From CBFHMJ01 sp965656875 (GTDB lineage: Bacteria > Pseudomonadota > Gammaproteobacteria > Enterobacterales > Alteromonadaceae), in assembly GCA_965656875.1 (NCBI GenBank), contig CBFHMJ010000027.1:124001-188000 (forward strand): a DNA stretch of 64,000 nucleotides. Reading direction: 5' to 3'. This document shows positions 8,628 to 17,225 of this stretch, piece after piece (the first letter of the stretch is position 1; each line of letters begins with the position of its first letter). The notes under the pieces are model-generated. The model made no database searches, was not told the DNA's origin, and worked only from the letters and a program-made list of their open reading frames with translations. Position numbers and translations under genes: made by a program.

Positions 8628-8665
8628 AGAGGTAGTTCAACCAGCTTTTTACTACCTCTCTTCCT
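8628..8665 (+). terminator. probable terminator after the SmpA-like gene
   Basis: The stem AGAGGTAGT / ACTACCTCT with a 14-base T-rich loop is followed by CTTCCTTAATTT. It begins 19 bp after the stop. Confidence 0.6.
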
Positions 8666-8742
8666 TAATTTCCACATTTCAACCAATATTGCCACTCGGA
8701 TACCTTCCCTGTACCAGGAATAACATCATACGTTAATTTTTC

Positions 8743-8756
8743 GTTACAATTGTAAC
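8743..8756. promoter_or_regulatory. perfect 14 bp palindrome upstream of the TonB receptor
   Basis: GTTACAATTGTAAC is a perfect palindrome about 100 bp before the ATG at 8859. Its size, symmetry and place fit the operator of a dimeric repressor or activator of the receptor gene. The cognate regulator cannot be named. Confidence 0.45.
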
Positions 8757-8858
8757 TAATTCCAGTACACTCCTACTCGCTAATTAGCATAGTCAACAAT
8801 CAATCTGGTTGATTTTTAATAATAAAAGCTATCCCAACAACTTTTCAGGATCTGCACC

Positions 8859-11285
8859 ATGTCCAACAAAACTAACAACATCATTCCGTTGGTAGTTACT
8901 TGCCTGTTTGCAGGTAGTTATCAAACGGCCTGGGCAGCTGATGAAACCACTAACAGTGATACTGCTCAAAAAGAATTTGAACTCGAAGTCATTCAGGTCA
9001 CGGCGCGACGCCGGGTAGAAAGCCTGCAAGACACCCCCATATCAATCACCGCTATCCAGGGAAACTTACTTGAGGAAATGGGTGTTGCCGACTTAACCGG
9101 TATTGCCAACGTAGCGCCGAATGTCAGCTTCAGCACGACAGGGACCGTATCAGGTTCCAGCTCCAGCGCCGTTGTTTATATCCGAGGTATCGGTCAGAAC
9201 GATTATGTGCCGGTTGTTGATCCCGGTGTAGGGATTTATGTCGATGATGTTTATCTTGGCAGAACCGTTGGTTCTGTACTGGATTTAGCTGACATTCAAA
9301 GTATTGAAATTGTGCGTGGCCCTCAAGGCACACTGTTTGGCCGTAATACCATTGGTGGCGCCATTTCAATCGCCACCAATGATGCAGATGGTGAAACAGG
9401 TGGTCGAATGCGTGCAATCCTGGGAAACCAGGGCCGTGAAGAAGTCTTTGGCACCTTTAAAACAGCATTTAGTGATGATGTGACCGGTATCTTTAATGTC
9501 ATGAGCCGGGAAAGAGACGGCACCGTTACCCGCATCAATGTGCCTGGTAGTGAAAAGCTGGGTAACGAAAACTCTGAAGGTGGCCGTTTTAAGCTGAATT
9601 TTCAGGCAACTGACCGTCTCTCATTCAAATTGATTGGCGACATCATCAAAGAACGTGAAGAATCCGCGCCGGAAGTTAATGCATTCTTCAATGACGATCG
9701 GACACTAACAGCGGCCTGGAATGGTTACGGTGCCGCCGCCGGATTAGCAGCACATTCAACCGCACAAGGTTGTGTGCAAGGCGACCCAACTCAAGGTATT
9801 AACTGCTATAACGAATCTCAGCAATTAGGCCCGTTTACGACCGGTGAAACATCACTATCGCAAAACGATATTGATACCTGGGGTTTATCACTCACCAGCA
9901 TGTACGAGATCAACGACAATCTCACCGCTAAGTTGATTGTCGCTTACCGTGACTTAGAAGCTGACTTTGCTCGTCAGGTAGATGGCAGTCCGCTTAACAT
10001 CTTTGAAAACCGTGAAAGCTATGAATCCGATCAAACCTCTTTTGATTTCAGATTGAACGGCTACGAAGAAGATTTCACCTGGGTGGCTGGTGCGTTTTAT
10101 TACGAAGAAGATTCTGACAACCAACTTGATTTCAGCGGTGCATTTGATGGCACCTTATATCCAATACATGTTGGTGGAACGGTCGATAACTCTAACTATG
10201 CCTTTTATGCAGAAGGCACCTGGGATATTCGTCAGGATCTACACTTCACCGCGGGTATTCGATACACAGACGAAGAAAAGAATGCGACACCAAACGCATT
10301 CGCTTATCCTGGTTGTTCCATTGAAACCCGTCCTACCTCACCATCAGATGCCTGCGATTCAACCCTGGTTGATATTCCTCGCCGCGCAACTGGCACTTCA
10401 GGTTACTTAATCGACCCGGTTGAAAACACCATCGATTTTGATGAAATCACCTGGCGTATCGGGCTGGCCTGGGATATCGATGATACAGCATCACTTTACG
10501 GTACCGTATCAACGGGCTTTAAGTCGGGTGGTTTCGAATGGCGAGTAACAAACACCTCGTTTACCACACCTGAAGCTCAGGCGTTGATTGCTCAGGGACG
10601 TGGTAGCTGTGGAGAGGGAAATGAATGTTTACCGACGTTTGATCCCGAGACAGTAACGACTTATGAAGTTGGCTTAAAAGCCGATATTACGCAGGATTTA
10701 CGTCTTAACACTGCAATCTTCTACAGTGATTTTGAGGACATGATTGTTGCAGCTAACCAGGGTGGTATCGCGACCTTCCAGACAAACGCAGCAAAATCGA
10801 CCATTCAAGGTCTCGAAACTGAGTTAACCTGGGTACCAACCGATTCGCTTTTGATCAACGCATCCGTTGGTTACATCGATGCGGAGTACGACGAAGTCTC
10901 TGAAACAGCGCAAGCTGCTGGTATCACAACAGAAGATGATTTCGTTTTCACCCCTGAATTAACCGCAAGCCTTGGTGTTTCGTACATTCATCATCTTGAG
11001 CAAGGCGGATACTTAACCACACGTCTGGACGGTATCTATAAAAGTGAGCAGGAATTTGAAGCTGCAAACACCATTCACACCCGTGAAAATGGTTATCACG
11101 CTTGGAATACCTCGCTGAAATACAGCAGTCAGGACGATCACTGGCACGTATCGCTCGGCGTCGAAAACATGACGGATGAACGCTACAAAGTTGGCGGTGA
11201 CGCTAACAGCGCTATCGGCTATGAGAACGTGATCTATGCCAGACCTCGTAGCGTGTTCCTTACCTTTGAATATGAATGGTTCTAA
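8859..11285 (+). CDS. TonB-dependent outer-membrane receptor
   Basis: A protein of 808 residues. The signal peptide ends near TAWAAD (residue about 28). A TonB-box-like segment (EVIQVTARRR) leads into the plug domain (about 45-165), with TPISITAI, YIRGIGQND, GIYVDDVYLGR and IEIVRGPQGTLFGRNTIGGAI. A 22-strand barrel follows, ending in FEYEWF with the expected terminal aromatic. This is the plug type found in large numbers in marine Gammaproteobacteria and Sphingomonads for glycans, hydrophobic or siderophore-like substrates. The substrate cannot be read from sequence. Its neighbour is a convergent alpha/beta hydrolase, so joint use of an ester-type substrate is possible but speculative. Confidence 0.93.
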   Translation: MSNKTNNIIPLVVTCLFAGSYQTAWAADETTNSDTAQKEFELEVIQVTARRRVESLQDTPISITAIQGNLLEEMGVADLTGIANVAPNVSFSTTGTVSGSSSSAVVYIRGIGQNDYVPVVDPGVGIYVDDVYLGRTVGSVLDLADIQSIEIVRGPQGTLFGRNTIGGAISIATNDADGETGGRMRAILGNQGREEVFGTFKTAFSDDVTGIFNVMSRERDGTVTRINVPGSEKLGNENSEGGRFKLNFQATDRLSFKLIGDIIKEREESAPEVNAFFNDDRTLTAAWNGYGAAAGLAAHSTAQGCVQGDPTQGINCYNESQQLGPFTTGETSLSQNDIDTWGLSLTSMYEINDNLTAKLIVAYRDLEADFARQVDGSPLNIFENRESYESDQTSFDFRLNGYEEDFTWVAGAFYYEEDSDNQLDFSGAFDGTLYPIHVGGTVDNSNYAFYAEGTWDIRQDLHFTAGIRYTDEEKNATPNAFAYPGCSIETRPTSPSDACDSTLVDIPRRATGTSGYLIDPVENTIDFDEITWRIGLAWDIDDTASLYGTVSTGFKSGGFEWRVTNTSFTTPEAQALIAQGRGSCGEGNECLPTFDPETVTTYEVGLKADITQDLRLNTAIFYSDFEDMIVAANQGGIATFQTNAAKSTIQGLETELTWVPTDSLLINASVGYIDAEYDEVSETAQAAGITTEDDFVFTPELTASLGVSYIHHLEQGGYLTTRLDGIYKSEQEFEAANTIHTRENGYHAWNTSLKYSSQDDHWHVSLGVENMTDERYKVGGDANSAIGYENVIYARPRSVFLTFEYEWF

Positions 11286-11307
11286 GCTGTTCTTTCGATA
11301 TTGAACA

Positions 11308-12228
11308 TCAGGTATTAAGCAATCGTCTGAGCACATCAGCAGTCTCAGACGGTTGCTCCATCGGGAAACAATGCTTGTCACCAAACACTTGCCAGTGAAC
11401 ATTCTTATTCAGTTTCGCCGCTTTTTTCACCGCAGATGGGATAAAGAAATAACTCTTCTGCGCCACAACAATATCCACCCGACAATCAACCTGCCGAACC
11501 GCCTTCCACAGTTTATCCGGGAAAGAACCGAAGATCTGACTCTCCCATGCCGGGTCACAAGCCAGCTTTAACCGCCCTTCTTTTGCTTTACTTGCGCCGA
11601 AGATATAACCGTCGAATGCGTCCTGATGCCAGTGCTTAAATAACGCCTTATCGGACAATTCTCGCCGCATCGCAGCTTCATCTGGCCAGTGAGGTGTTCT
11701 GTTGCTGACTTTTTTCACCAGCTCACTCTTTTGCCACAAGCCGGTTTTACGGAAAAATTTCTGACTCGAAATCATCCAGGGTAAGAACAACACCGGATCA
11801 AGCAAAATAATCCGATCAAATAATCCGGGCTGTTGTGCCGCCAACATCAAGGTTAGTACACCGCCCATTGAGTGGCCTATACCTACTCGTTCATGGCTGT
11901 CTGCATCATCCATCCAATGAGAAAAAGATGATTTCAGGCCCGAACCAACACTTTGTGCCATCTCCATCCAGTTCGGCATCGTTTGATGACGACGATAGGA
12001 TTCAGGTTCCAGGGAATCACCATGTCCAGGCACATCCGTTAACCAGATACTTTGCTCATCACTTAAGTCCTGCGCACAGCTCAATAACGATGTCGCACAA
12101 AATCCAGTGCCATGTAAAAAATGCAACGAACGACGACTCGTTGGATTCTCTTTGTAATAGCCATGAATAGATTGGTCCGGACTCGCCCACTTCTGCCAGC
12201 TATCCAGTGCTGATAAGGATGATTTCAT
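11308..12228 (-). CDS. alpha/beta hydrolase
   Basis: A protein of 306 residues. It shows the usual triad elements: an oxyanion HGTGF motif, the nucleophile elbow GHSMGG, an acid in the strand RVDIVVAQ region, and a late histidine in GDKHCFPMEQP. It has a cap-like helical insert in the middle (DRIILLDPVLFLPWMI onward). The ATG at 12228 is preferred because typical members start a short way before the first strand; an in-frame ATG at 12309 with GGGAA upstream is the alternative. No signal peptide. It is convergent with the TonB receptor (22 bp apart) and divergent from the LuxR-type gene at 12451. The substrate is unknown; it could be an esterase or lactonase. Confidence 0.8.
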   Translation of the reverse strand: MKSSLSALDSWQKWASPDQSIHGYYKENPTSRRSLHFLHGTGFCATSLLSCAQDLSDEQSIWLTDVPGHGDSLEPESYRRHQTMPNWMEMAQSVGSGLKSSFSHWMDDADSHERVGIGHSMGGVLTLMLAAQQPGLFDRIILLDPVLFLPWMISSQKFFRKTGLWQKSELVKKVSNRTPHWPDEAAMRRELSDKALFKHWHQDAFDGYIFGASKAKEGRLKLACDPAWESQIFGSFPDKLWKAVRQVDCRVDIVVAQKSYFFIPSAVKKAAKLNKNVHWQVFGDKHCFPMEQPSETADVLRRLLNT

Positions 12229-12450
12229 AGAAGAACTTTTTAGAGTAAATACTTTATTGCTACATGGTGTTGAACCGCGATATTTCAAGCCACTGCCGGG
12301 GGGGTTCATCAATATTTCCCGATATGAAAACACCTGTATCTAAAACTTTTTTTCAATCATCACTGGATATTTCCGTATCGGGGACTACAATCAAAAAAAA
12401 GATACATTTTGTTTACATTTAAAATACGAAGCTGCCATGGAATCGCTATT

Positions 12451-13215
12451 ATGAATGTTATTGAATTATCCCAACGGATAGGACATGCGAATACGATTAA
12501 AGAAATAGAGGTTGTTCTGTCAGACCTCACGAACTGGTTAGAGCTTGATTTTTATAGTTTTGCTTTACTGATTCCTCTTACACTCAACGACTCTGAAGCC
12601 ATAATATTTAATAACTACCCTGAAAACTGGATGGAACACTATTTTGAACAGCAATACCTTCATCGAGACCCGGTAATTAAGTATGTAGGAACAAGCTCAA
12701 CCCCCATTAAATGGCAGGATTTCCATAAAAATCGAAAAGTTTTTAGCAAACAAGATTCAAACTTTATGTTTCTGGCGGGTGATTTTGGTTTGAAACACGG
12801 CATCTCGTTTCCTTGCCACGGCACAGCCGGTGAATCGGGTGTATTTGGCCTGGTTAGCCGTAAACCTTTATCCGCACTTCAGGAATTAAATGCATTAACA
12901 GCAGGATTATCATTATTGCCGTTTTTACTTCAGGCTGTCAGGCGCATTCACGACTATGCGTTTCAGTCAAAAATACAGCTGACCGGACGGGAGAAACAAT
13001 GTCTGTTCTGGGCCAGTGAGGGAAAAACCGGTTGGGAAATTGCAAAAATTTTAAGTATTACTGAACGAACTGTGCTTTATCACATTGATAATGCAATTAA
13101 AAAAACCGATTCAACGACTCGTCAGCAAGCGATTGTGAAAGCCATACTCACCGGACAAATCACCCCTCGTCATCGGAATTTTCAACTGTTTTCCCCGGAT
13201 CTTTTAACGAAGTAA
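12451..13215 (+). CDS. LuxR-type regulator with autoinducer-binding domain, no luxI nearby
   Basis: A protein of 254 residues with an N-terminal autoinducer-binding domain (about 1-160) and a C-terminal LuxR helix-turn-helix (about 175-240: LTGREKQCLFWASEGKT then EIAKILSITERTVLYHI). The acyl-homoserine-lactone pocket residues are all in place: W and Y in NWMEHYF, D in HRDPV and W in KWQDF (equivalents of TraR W57, Y61, D70 and W85). The start at 12451 is the first ATG; the longer frame begins with TTG. No luxI-like synthase is visible in the window, so this looks like a LuxR 'solo'. The divergently placed hydrolase gene (222 bp between starts) is the obvious candidate target. Confidence 0.85.
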   Translation: MNVIELSQRIGHANTIKEIEVVLSDLTNWLELDFYSFALLIPLTLNDSEAIIFNNYPENWMEHYFEQQYLHRDPVIKYVGTSSTPIKWQDFHKNRKVFSKQDSNFMFLAGDFGLKHGISFPCHGTAGESGVFGLVSRKPLSALQELNALTAGLSLLPFLLQAVRRIHDYAFQSKIQLTGREKQCLFWASEGKTGWEIAKILSITERTVLYHIDNAIKKTDSTTRQQAIVKAILTGQITPRHRNFQLFSPDLLTK

Positions 13216-13426
13216 ACGAACGTTCATCAAGGCAGGGAAACTGATTAGCGCTCATGAATTCGTCAATATTGATCAGCTGTTGAATTGCATCCTCTAACAA
13301 CAACTGACATTTTGCCTCCGCTTCCGGGTGATCCCGCTTAATTTGTGCAATACCATGAGTCAACTCATTAATTACCTGCTGGTAGAGCAAAGGCACTTCA
13401 CAAAGTGATTCAAAAGAATGCAACAT
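13160..13426 (-). CDS. small hypothetical protein, convergent with the luxR-type gene
   Basis: A protein of 88 residues with good helical protein character (HSFESLCEVPLLYQQVINEL, then CQLLLEDAIQQLINIDEFM). No signal peptide or membrane segment. Its 3' end overlaps the 3' end of the LuxR-type gene by 56 bp in opposite orientation. No family recognised; it may be a small regulatory or adaptor protein. The existence of the gene is likely but not certain. Confidence 0.5.
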   Translation of the reverse strand: MLHSFESLCEVPLLYQQVINELTHGIAQIKRDHPEAEAKCQLLLEDAIQQLINIDEFMSANQFPCLDERSFTSLKDPGKTVENSDDEG

Positions 13427-13695
13427 ATAGAAACCTCATTAAACAGATAATTTACCTTATATTTAATAATAGGAGCCGGTTCATATTTAGCACCTGTAGA
13501 ATGCTACAGGGTTCAGGTCGTTAACGTCGTATTCGAATTTTCAAACAAAAAAGTGCGATAAGAAACGAATTAATTCGCCATTCGGCTTGCTGGCTTCATT
13601 ACAAACATCACCAAAACCGAATATAATTCCTCCCCACACAATGCCGTTCAACAGCCAGTTGCCAACGAATCACTTTATCCACCAGGAGCAATGCC

Positions 13696-14181
13696 GTGAC
13701 CAGGATCGCCGTATTTGTCGATGTCCAGAATATTTATTACACCACCCGGGATGTCTGGGGTCGCCCATTTAATTATCGTAAATTATGGGAATATCTCGCC
13801 TCACAGGGCGATATCACAACTGCGATTGCCTACGCCACCCACAAAGCAGATGACGGACAACACAAATTTCAAACCGCACTCAGGCATATAGGATTTGATG
13901 TGAAATTAAAGCCTTATATTCAACGCAGTGATGGTTCACGCAAAGGTGACTGGGATGTGGGAATTGCAGTAGATATGATGGATGTCAGACACGACGTTGA
14001 TCGGATTGTTTTGTTGTCTGGCGATGGTGACTTTGATTATTTGTTGCACCGGTTATCTGAAGACGAAAAGCTGCACACAACAGTATTCGGTGTAGCGAAG
14101 TTAACGGCAGACTCACTGGTCCGATCCACCAATGAATTTATCGCGATTGATGATAGCTGGTTAATTCCCTCAGCTCGTTAA
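13696..14181 (+). CDS. NYN-domain (LabA/DUF88-like) protein
   Basis: A protein of 161 residues. It has the acidic PIN/NYN nuclease-fold signatures: FVDVQNIYYT near the N-terminus (D9, N12), DVGIAVDMM in the middle, and LLSGDGDFDYLL (GDGDF) toward the C-terminus. The family binds or cuts RNA, by inference from the fold. The start is GTG at 13696 with AGGAG 7 bases upstream; the nearby ATG is out of frame. Soluble, single gene. Confidence 0.85.
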   Translation: MTRIAVFVDVQNIYYTTRDVWGRPFNYRKLWEYLASQGDITTAIAYATHKADDGQHKFQTALRHIGFDVKLKPYIQRSDGSRKGDWDVGIAVDMMDVRHDVDRIVLLSGDGDFDYLLHRLSEDEKLHTTVFGVAKLTADSLVRSTNEFIAIDDSWLIPSAR

Positions 14182-14192
14182 ATCAAAGCAGT

Positions 14193-14435
14193 CTAAACAA
14201 ACACATCAAAGTGATGGTCTTCTTCAATCAGATCATCACTATCGATAGACTTCTTCTGCCCATGAGACAACACCGTCTGATCAATGGATTCGCCAAATTC
14301 TTCCGCACTGATTTCTTTCTCTTCATCAGTGAGTTTTTTAATGCCTTTCTTCTTTTCAACCTTTTTCACTTCAAGCGTTTTCACTTCAAGTTCATTCTTA
14401 CCCGTTCGGGCAATAAAGGGCGTAAACATGTCCAT
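14193..14435 (-). CDS. small charged hypothetical protein
   Basis: A protein of 80 residues that is very Lys/Glu/Asp-rich (repeated EVK and KKG units, then KLTDEEKEISAEEFGESI and an acidic end HHFDVFV). It has AGAGG 9 bases before the ATG. No family recognised. It is convergent with the NYN gene (11 bp apart). Composition suggests a soluble, partly disordered cytoplasmic protein. Confidence 0.6.
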   Translation of the reverse strand: MDMFTPFIARTGKNELEVKTLEVKKVEKKKGIKKLTDEEKEISAEEFGESIDQTVLSHGQKKSIDSDDLIEEDHHFDVFV

Positions 14436-14602
14436 AAGTATTACCTCTCAACGTTATCAATGAGTCATCAAGCTACCACCAGCACAACATACTCTTAACC
14501 CGATTGATTTGTTTTTAATCAAGTCAATACTTAAGTTATCGACCAGATTCTCAAAAAGAACAATTTTTTATAAGCTGAGTTGAATTAGTTTTTAAAAAGT
14601 TC

Positions 14603-14631
14603 TTGCATTACCCTTTCTCAAGCCCTAGTTT
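14603..14631 (+). promoter_or_regulatory. candidate promoter of the his operon
   Basis: TTGCAT (14603-14608), a 17 bp spacer, TAGTTT (14626-14631), about 85 bases upstream of the leader ATG. The match to consensus is moderate. TATAAA at 14631-14636 is an alternative -10 but without a well-spaced -35. The remainder of 14436-14602 shows no gene. Confidence 0.4.
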
Positions 14632-14716
14632 ATAAAACGCACCGGGGACATAAGACCAGTAAAGGCCGTTCCGGACAAACATTTTTTAAATAAAACAACA
14701 GACAGAGCTTAAAACC

Positions 14717-14770
14717 ATGACGTTTAAATCAGTAAACCTTCATCATCACCATCATGCACATAGGAATTGA
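14717..14770 (+). CDS. hisL: his operon leader peptide
   Basis: A 17-codon reading frame, MTFKSVNLHHHHHAHRN, with six histidine codons, five of them in a row (CAT CAT CAC CAT CAT GCA CAT). It sits between the promoter region and an intrinsic terminator and precedes hisG, exactly as in the enteric his leader. Ribosome stalling at the His codons when charged tRNA-His is scarce would change the RNA fold downstream. It is too short for ordinary gene callers. Confidence 0.95.
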   Translation: MTFKSVNLHHHHHAHRN

Positions 14771-14875
14771 CCTGAAGGTTAACTGATAAGTGCTGGAGGG
14801 TTAAAAATCCTCCAGTGGTTAGAAGCTAAAACAGCATTCAAAAACCCCCGGAGGTAGAACCTTCGGGGGTTTTTT
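14735..14875 (+). promoter_or_regulatory. histidine attenuator (alternative RNA folds)
   Basis: Segments that can pair are visible directly. A = AACCTTCA (14735-14742, inside the leader codons) pairs with B = TGAAGGTT (14773-14780). C/D is CTGGAGG...CCTCCAG (around 14793-14815). E/F is the terminator ACCCCCGGAGGT / ACCTTCGGGGGT (14844-14870) followed by TTTTT. B can also pair with AACCTTC inside F (14858-14864), and D with the GGAGG of E. Free translation gives A:B, C:D and E:F (terminated); stalling at the His codons masks A and releases B to open the terminator. Confidence 0.88.
14844..14875 (+). terminator. his attenuator terminator
   Basis: A 12 bp stem with one G.U pair, the 3-base loop AGA and a run of T's, located 71 bp before the hisG ATG. 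Confidence 0.92.
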
Positions 14876-14946
14876 CGTTTTCAGCGCCAAATTTAAACAC
14901 ATTTTAACGTTTTTAATTTTTCAATTTGACACTAGTGGAGAGCAAC

Positions 14947-15843
14947 ATGAGCAACAACCGTCTACGTATTGCGATGCAGAAGTCAGGACGCCTGAGCAAA
15001 GAATCTCAACAACTACTGAAAAGTGCAGGCATGAAAATTAACCTGAGAGAGCAACGTCTTATCGCTCATGTCGAAAACATGCCCGTTGATATTCTACGTG
15101 TTCGTGATGACGACATTCCTGGCCTGGTGATGGATGGCGTGTGTGATTTAGGTATCGTCGGTCAGAATGTATTAGAAGAAGAACAACTGGGCCGTGAACG
15201 CCTGGGTCAGTCCTCCGGTGTCAATGTCCTGAAAAAGCTCGAATTTGGTGGCTGCCGGTTATCACTGGCCATTCCGGAAGAAGAAAATTACAACAGTGTA
15301 GAACAACTCGCCGGTAAACGAATCGCCACGACCTACCCTCAATTACTCAACCGTTTCCTCGAAAGCAAAGGCATTGACGCTCAAATCGTTAATCTCAAAG
15401 GTTCTGTAGAAGTAGCCCCTCGCGCTGGACTGGCCGACGCCATCTGCGACCTGGTGTCTACTGGCGCCACACTGGAAGCCAACGGCCTTAAAGAAGTTGA
15501 AATCATCTATCGCAGTAAAGCCGTGTTGATTGCTCGCGACGGTATTGATGACCCGGAACAACAACAAATTCTTGAAAAGTTGATGCCACGTATCGAAGGC
15601 GTTATGCAAGCGCGTGAAAGTAAATACATCATGTTACACGCCCCGAAAGCACGACTGGACGAAGTCATCGCTTTATTACCCGGCGCAGAAAATCCCACTA
15701 TTCTTTCTTTGGCAGGCACTGACGATCAGGTAGCAATCCACGTCGTTAGTCCGGAAACCCTGTTCTGGGAAACCATGGAACAACTTAAATCACTCGGTGC
15801 CAGCTCAATTCTGGTGCTACCAATTGAGAAAATGATGGGGTAA
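14947..15843 (+). CDS. hisG: ATP phosphoribosyltransferase (long form)
   Basis: A protein of 298 residues, the first enzyme of histidine biosynthesis, joining ATP and PRPP. Length and the C-terminal ACT-like region (from about 225) mark the long HisG form, which is allosterically inhibited by histidine and needs no HisZ. Seen: N-terminal LRIAMQKSGRLS, GVCDLGIVGQNVLEE, GLADAICDLVSTGATLEANGL (the PRPP loop). The ATG at 14947 has TGGAG 6 bases upstream; the in-frame TTG at 14926 is rejected. First gene of the operon, 5 bp before hisD. Confidence 0.97.
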   Translation: MSNNRLRIAMQKSGRLSKESQQLLKSAGMKINLREQRLIAHVENMPVDILRVRDDDIPGLVMDGVCDLGIVGQNVLEEEQLGRERLGQSSGVNVLKKLEFGGCRLSLAIPEEENYNSVEQLAGKRIATTYPQLLNRFLESKGIDAQIVNLKGSVEVAPRAGLADAICDLVSTGATLEANGLKEVEIIYRSKAVLIARDGIDDPEQQQILEKLMPRIEGVMQARESKYIMLHAPKARLDEVIALLPGAENPTILSLAGTDDQVAIHVVSPETLFWETMEQLKSLGASSILVLPIEKMMG

Positions 15844-15848
15844 CCACC

Positions 15849-17225
15849 ATGATTCGCTGGCAACAACTCTCTGAATCACAACGCAATGATGCCCTCGCCC
15901 GTCCAGCCATGGACGACGGCGAGGACGTCAGAATCGCTGTCACTGACATTCTCGAAAGTGTCCGGGCAGAAGGCGATATTGCGTTACGGTCTTACGCACA
16001 AAAATTCGATGGCGTATCACTGGATGCCATCGCCCTGACTGAAGAAGAACGCGCTAATTTGTTGGAATCACTGGCTCCAGACGTTAAAGCAGCAATAGAT
16101 CTGGCATTTGACAACATCAAACGATTTCACCAGGCACAGAAAAGCGCTGACATTCGTGTTATCACCACACCAGGCGTCAATTGTGAACTCAGAATTCGTC
16201 CAATAAAGCAGGTAGGCTTATATATTCCGGGTGGTAGTGCGCCTTTACCATCAACGGTGTTGATGGCTGGCATTCCCGCGATGATCGCCGGATGTGAAAA
16301 CATTGTGTTAGCCACGCCAGTCAGAACAGCCGGTCAGGTTGATCCTTCAATTGTCTATGCCGCACAAAAATGTGGTGTCAGTCAGATCTATCAGGTCGGG
16401 GGCGCGCAAGCTATCGGTGCGCTGGCTTATGGCACCGACAGCATTCCGGCAGTGGATAAAATCTTTGGTCCAGGCAATCGATTTGTTACCGAAGCCAAAC
16501 AACAAGTCAGCCAGCAAGCCAGTGGTGCAGCGATTGATATGCCAGCGGGCCCCTCTGAAGTTCTGGTGCTAGCCGACGGCAATGCCAACCCTGATTTTGT
16601 CGCTGCGGATTTACTCTCTCAGCTCGAACACGGCCCGGATTCACAGGCGATTGTCGTTAGCTGTTGTGAATCATTGATCGAACAGACCAGAGCGGCGGTT
16701 AACCGTCAGGTCACTACCCTGTCACGCCAGCAAATTCTGAATGAATCTATCAACAATATTCGTTACATCTACGCAGACGATATCGACACAGCCGTCGCCA
16801 TCACTAATCGTTATGCTCCGGAACACCTGATTATCCAGGCCGATACCGCCAGTCAACTCGTCAATCAGATTGACAATGCATCATCGATTTTTGTGGGCCC
16901 CTGGTCACCAGAATCCGTTGGCGATTACGCCAGTGGCACGAATCACATCTTACCAACCTATGGCTACAGTAAAGTCCTGAGCAGCCTGAGCCTTGCTGAT
17001 TTCACCAAATTATTCACCGTGCAAACGCTATCTGAAGAAGGACTAAACACCATTGCCGATGCCGTTATGACTCTCGCTGATGCAGAAGGTCTGGACGCGC
17101 ACAAAAATGCCGTCGCGATCCGTGTCGATACATTAAAAGCCCAGCGTCTGAACGAGCAGGCTGTCGGGAATGAAAATACCGATCAGGATGACGAGTCAGT
17201 CGATAACGAGAGTAGCGAATCATGA
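15849..17225 (+). CDS. hisD: histidinol dehydrogenase
   Basis: A protein of 458 residues that makes two NAD-dependent oxidations of histidinol to histidine. Signatures: VGLYIPGGSAPLPSTVLM, the FGPGNRFVTEAKQQV region, DMPAGPSEVLVLAD, EHGPDSQA, APEHLI and GDYASGTNHILPT. The C-terminus carries an extra tail of about 20 residues, very rich in Asp, Glu, Asn and Ser, not found in the usual 430-440 residue enzyme and probably disordered. The gene overlaps hisC by 4 bp (ATGA). Confidence 0.97.
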   Translation: MIRWQQLSESQRNDALARPAMDDGEDVRIAVTDILESVRAEGDIALRSYAQKFDGVSLDAIALTEEERANLLESLAPDVKAAIDLAFDNIKRFHQAQKSADIRVITTPGVNCELRIRPIKQVGLYIPGGSAPLPSTVLMAGIPAMIAGCENIVLATPVRTAGQVDPSIVYAAQKCGVSQIYQVGGAQAIGALAYGTDSIPAVDKIFGPGNRFVTEAKQQVSQQASGAAIDMPAGPSEVLVLADGNANPDFVAADLLSQLEHGPDSQAIVVSCCESLIEQTRAAVNRQVTTLSRQQILNESINNIRYIYADDIDTAVAITNRYAPEHLIIQADTASQLVNQIDNASSIFVGPWSPESVGDYASGTNHILPTYGYSKVLSSLSLADFTKLFTVQTLSEEGLNTIADAVMTLADAEGLDAHKNAVAIRVDTLKAQRLNEQAVGNENTDQDDESVDNESSES

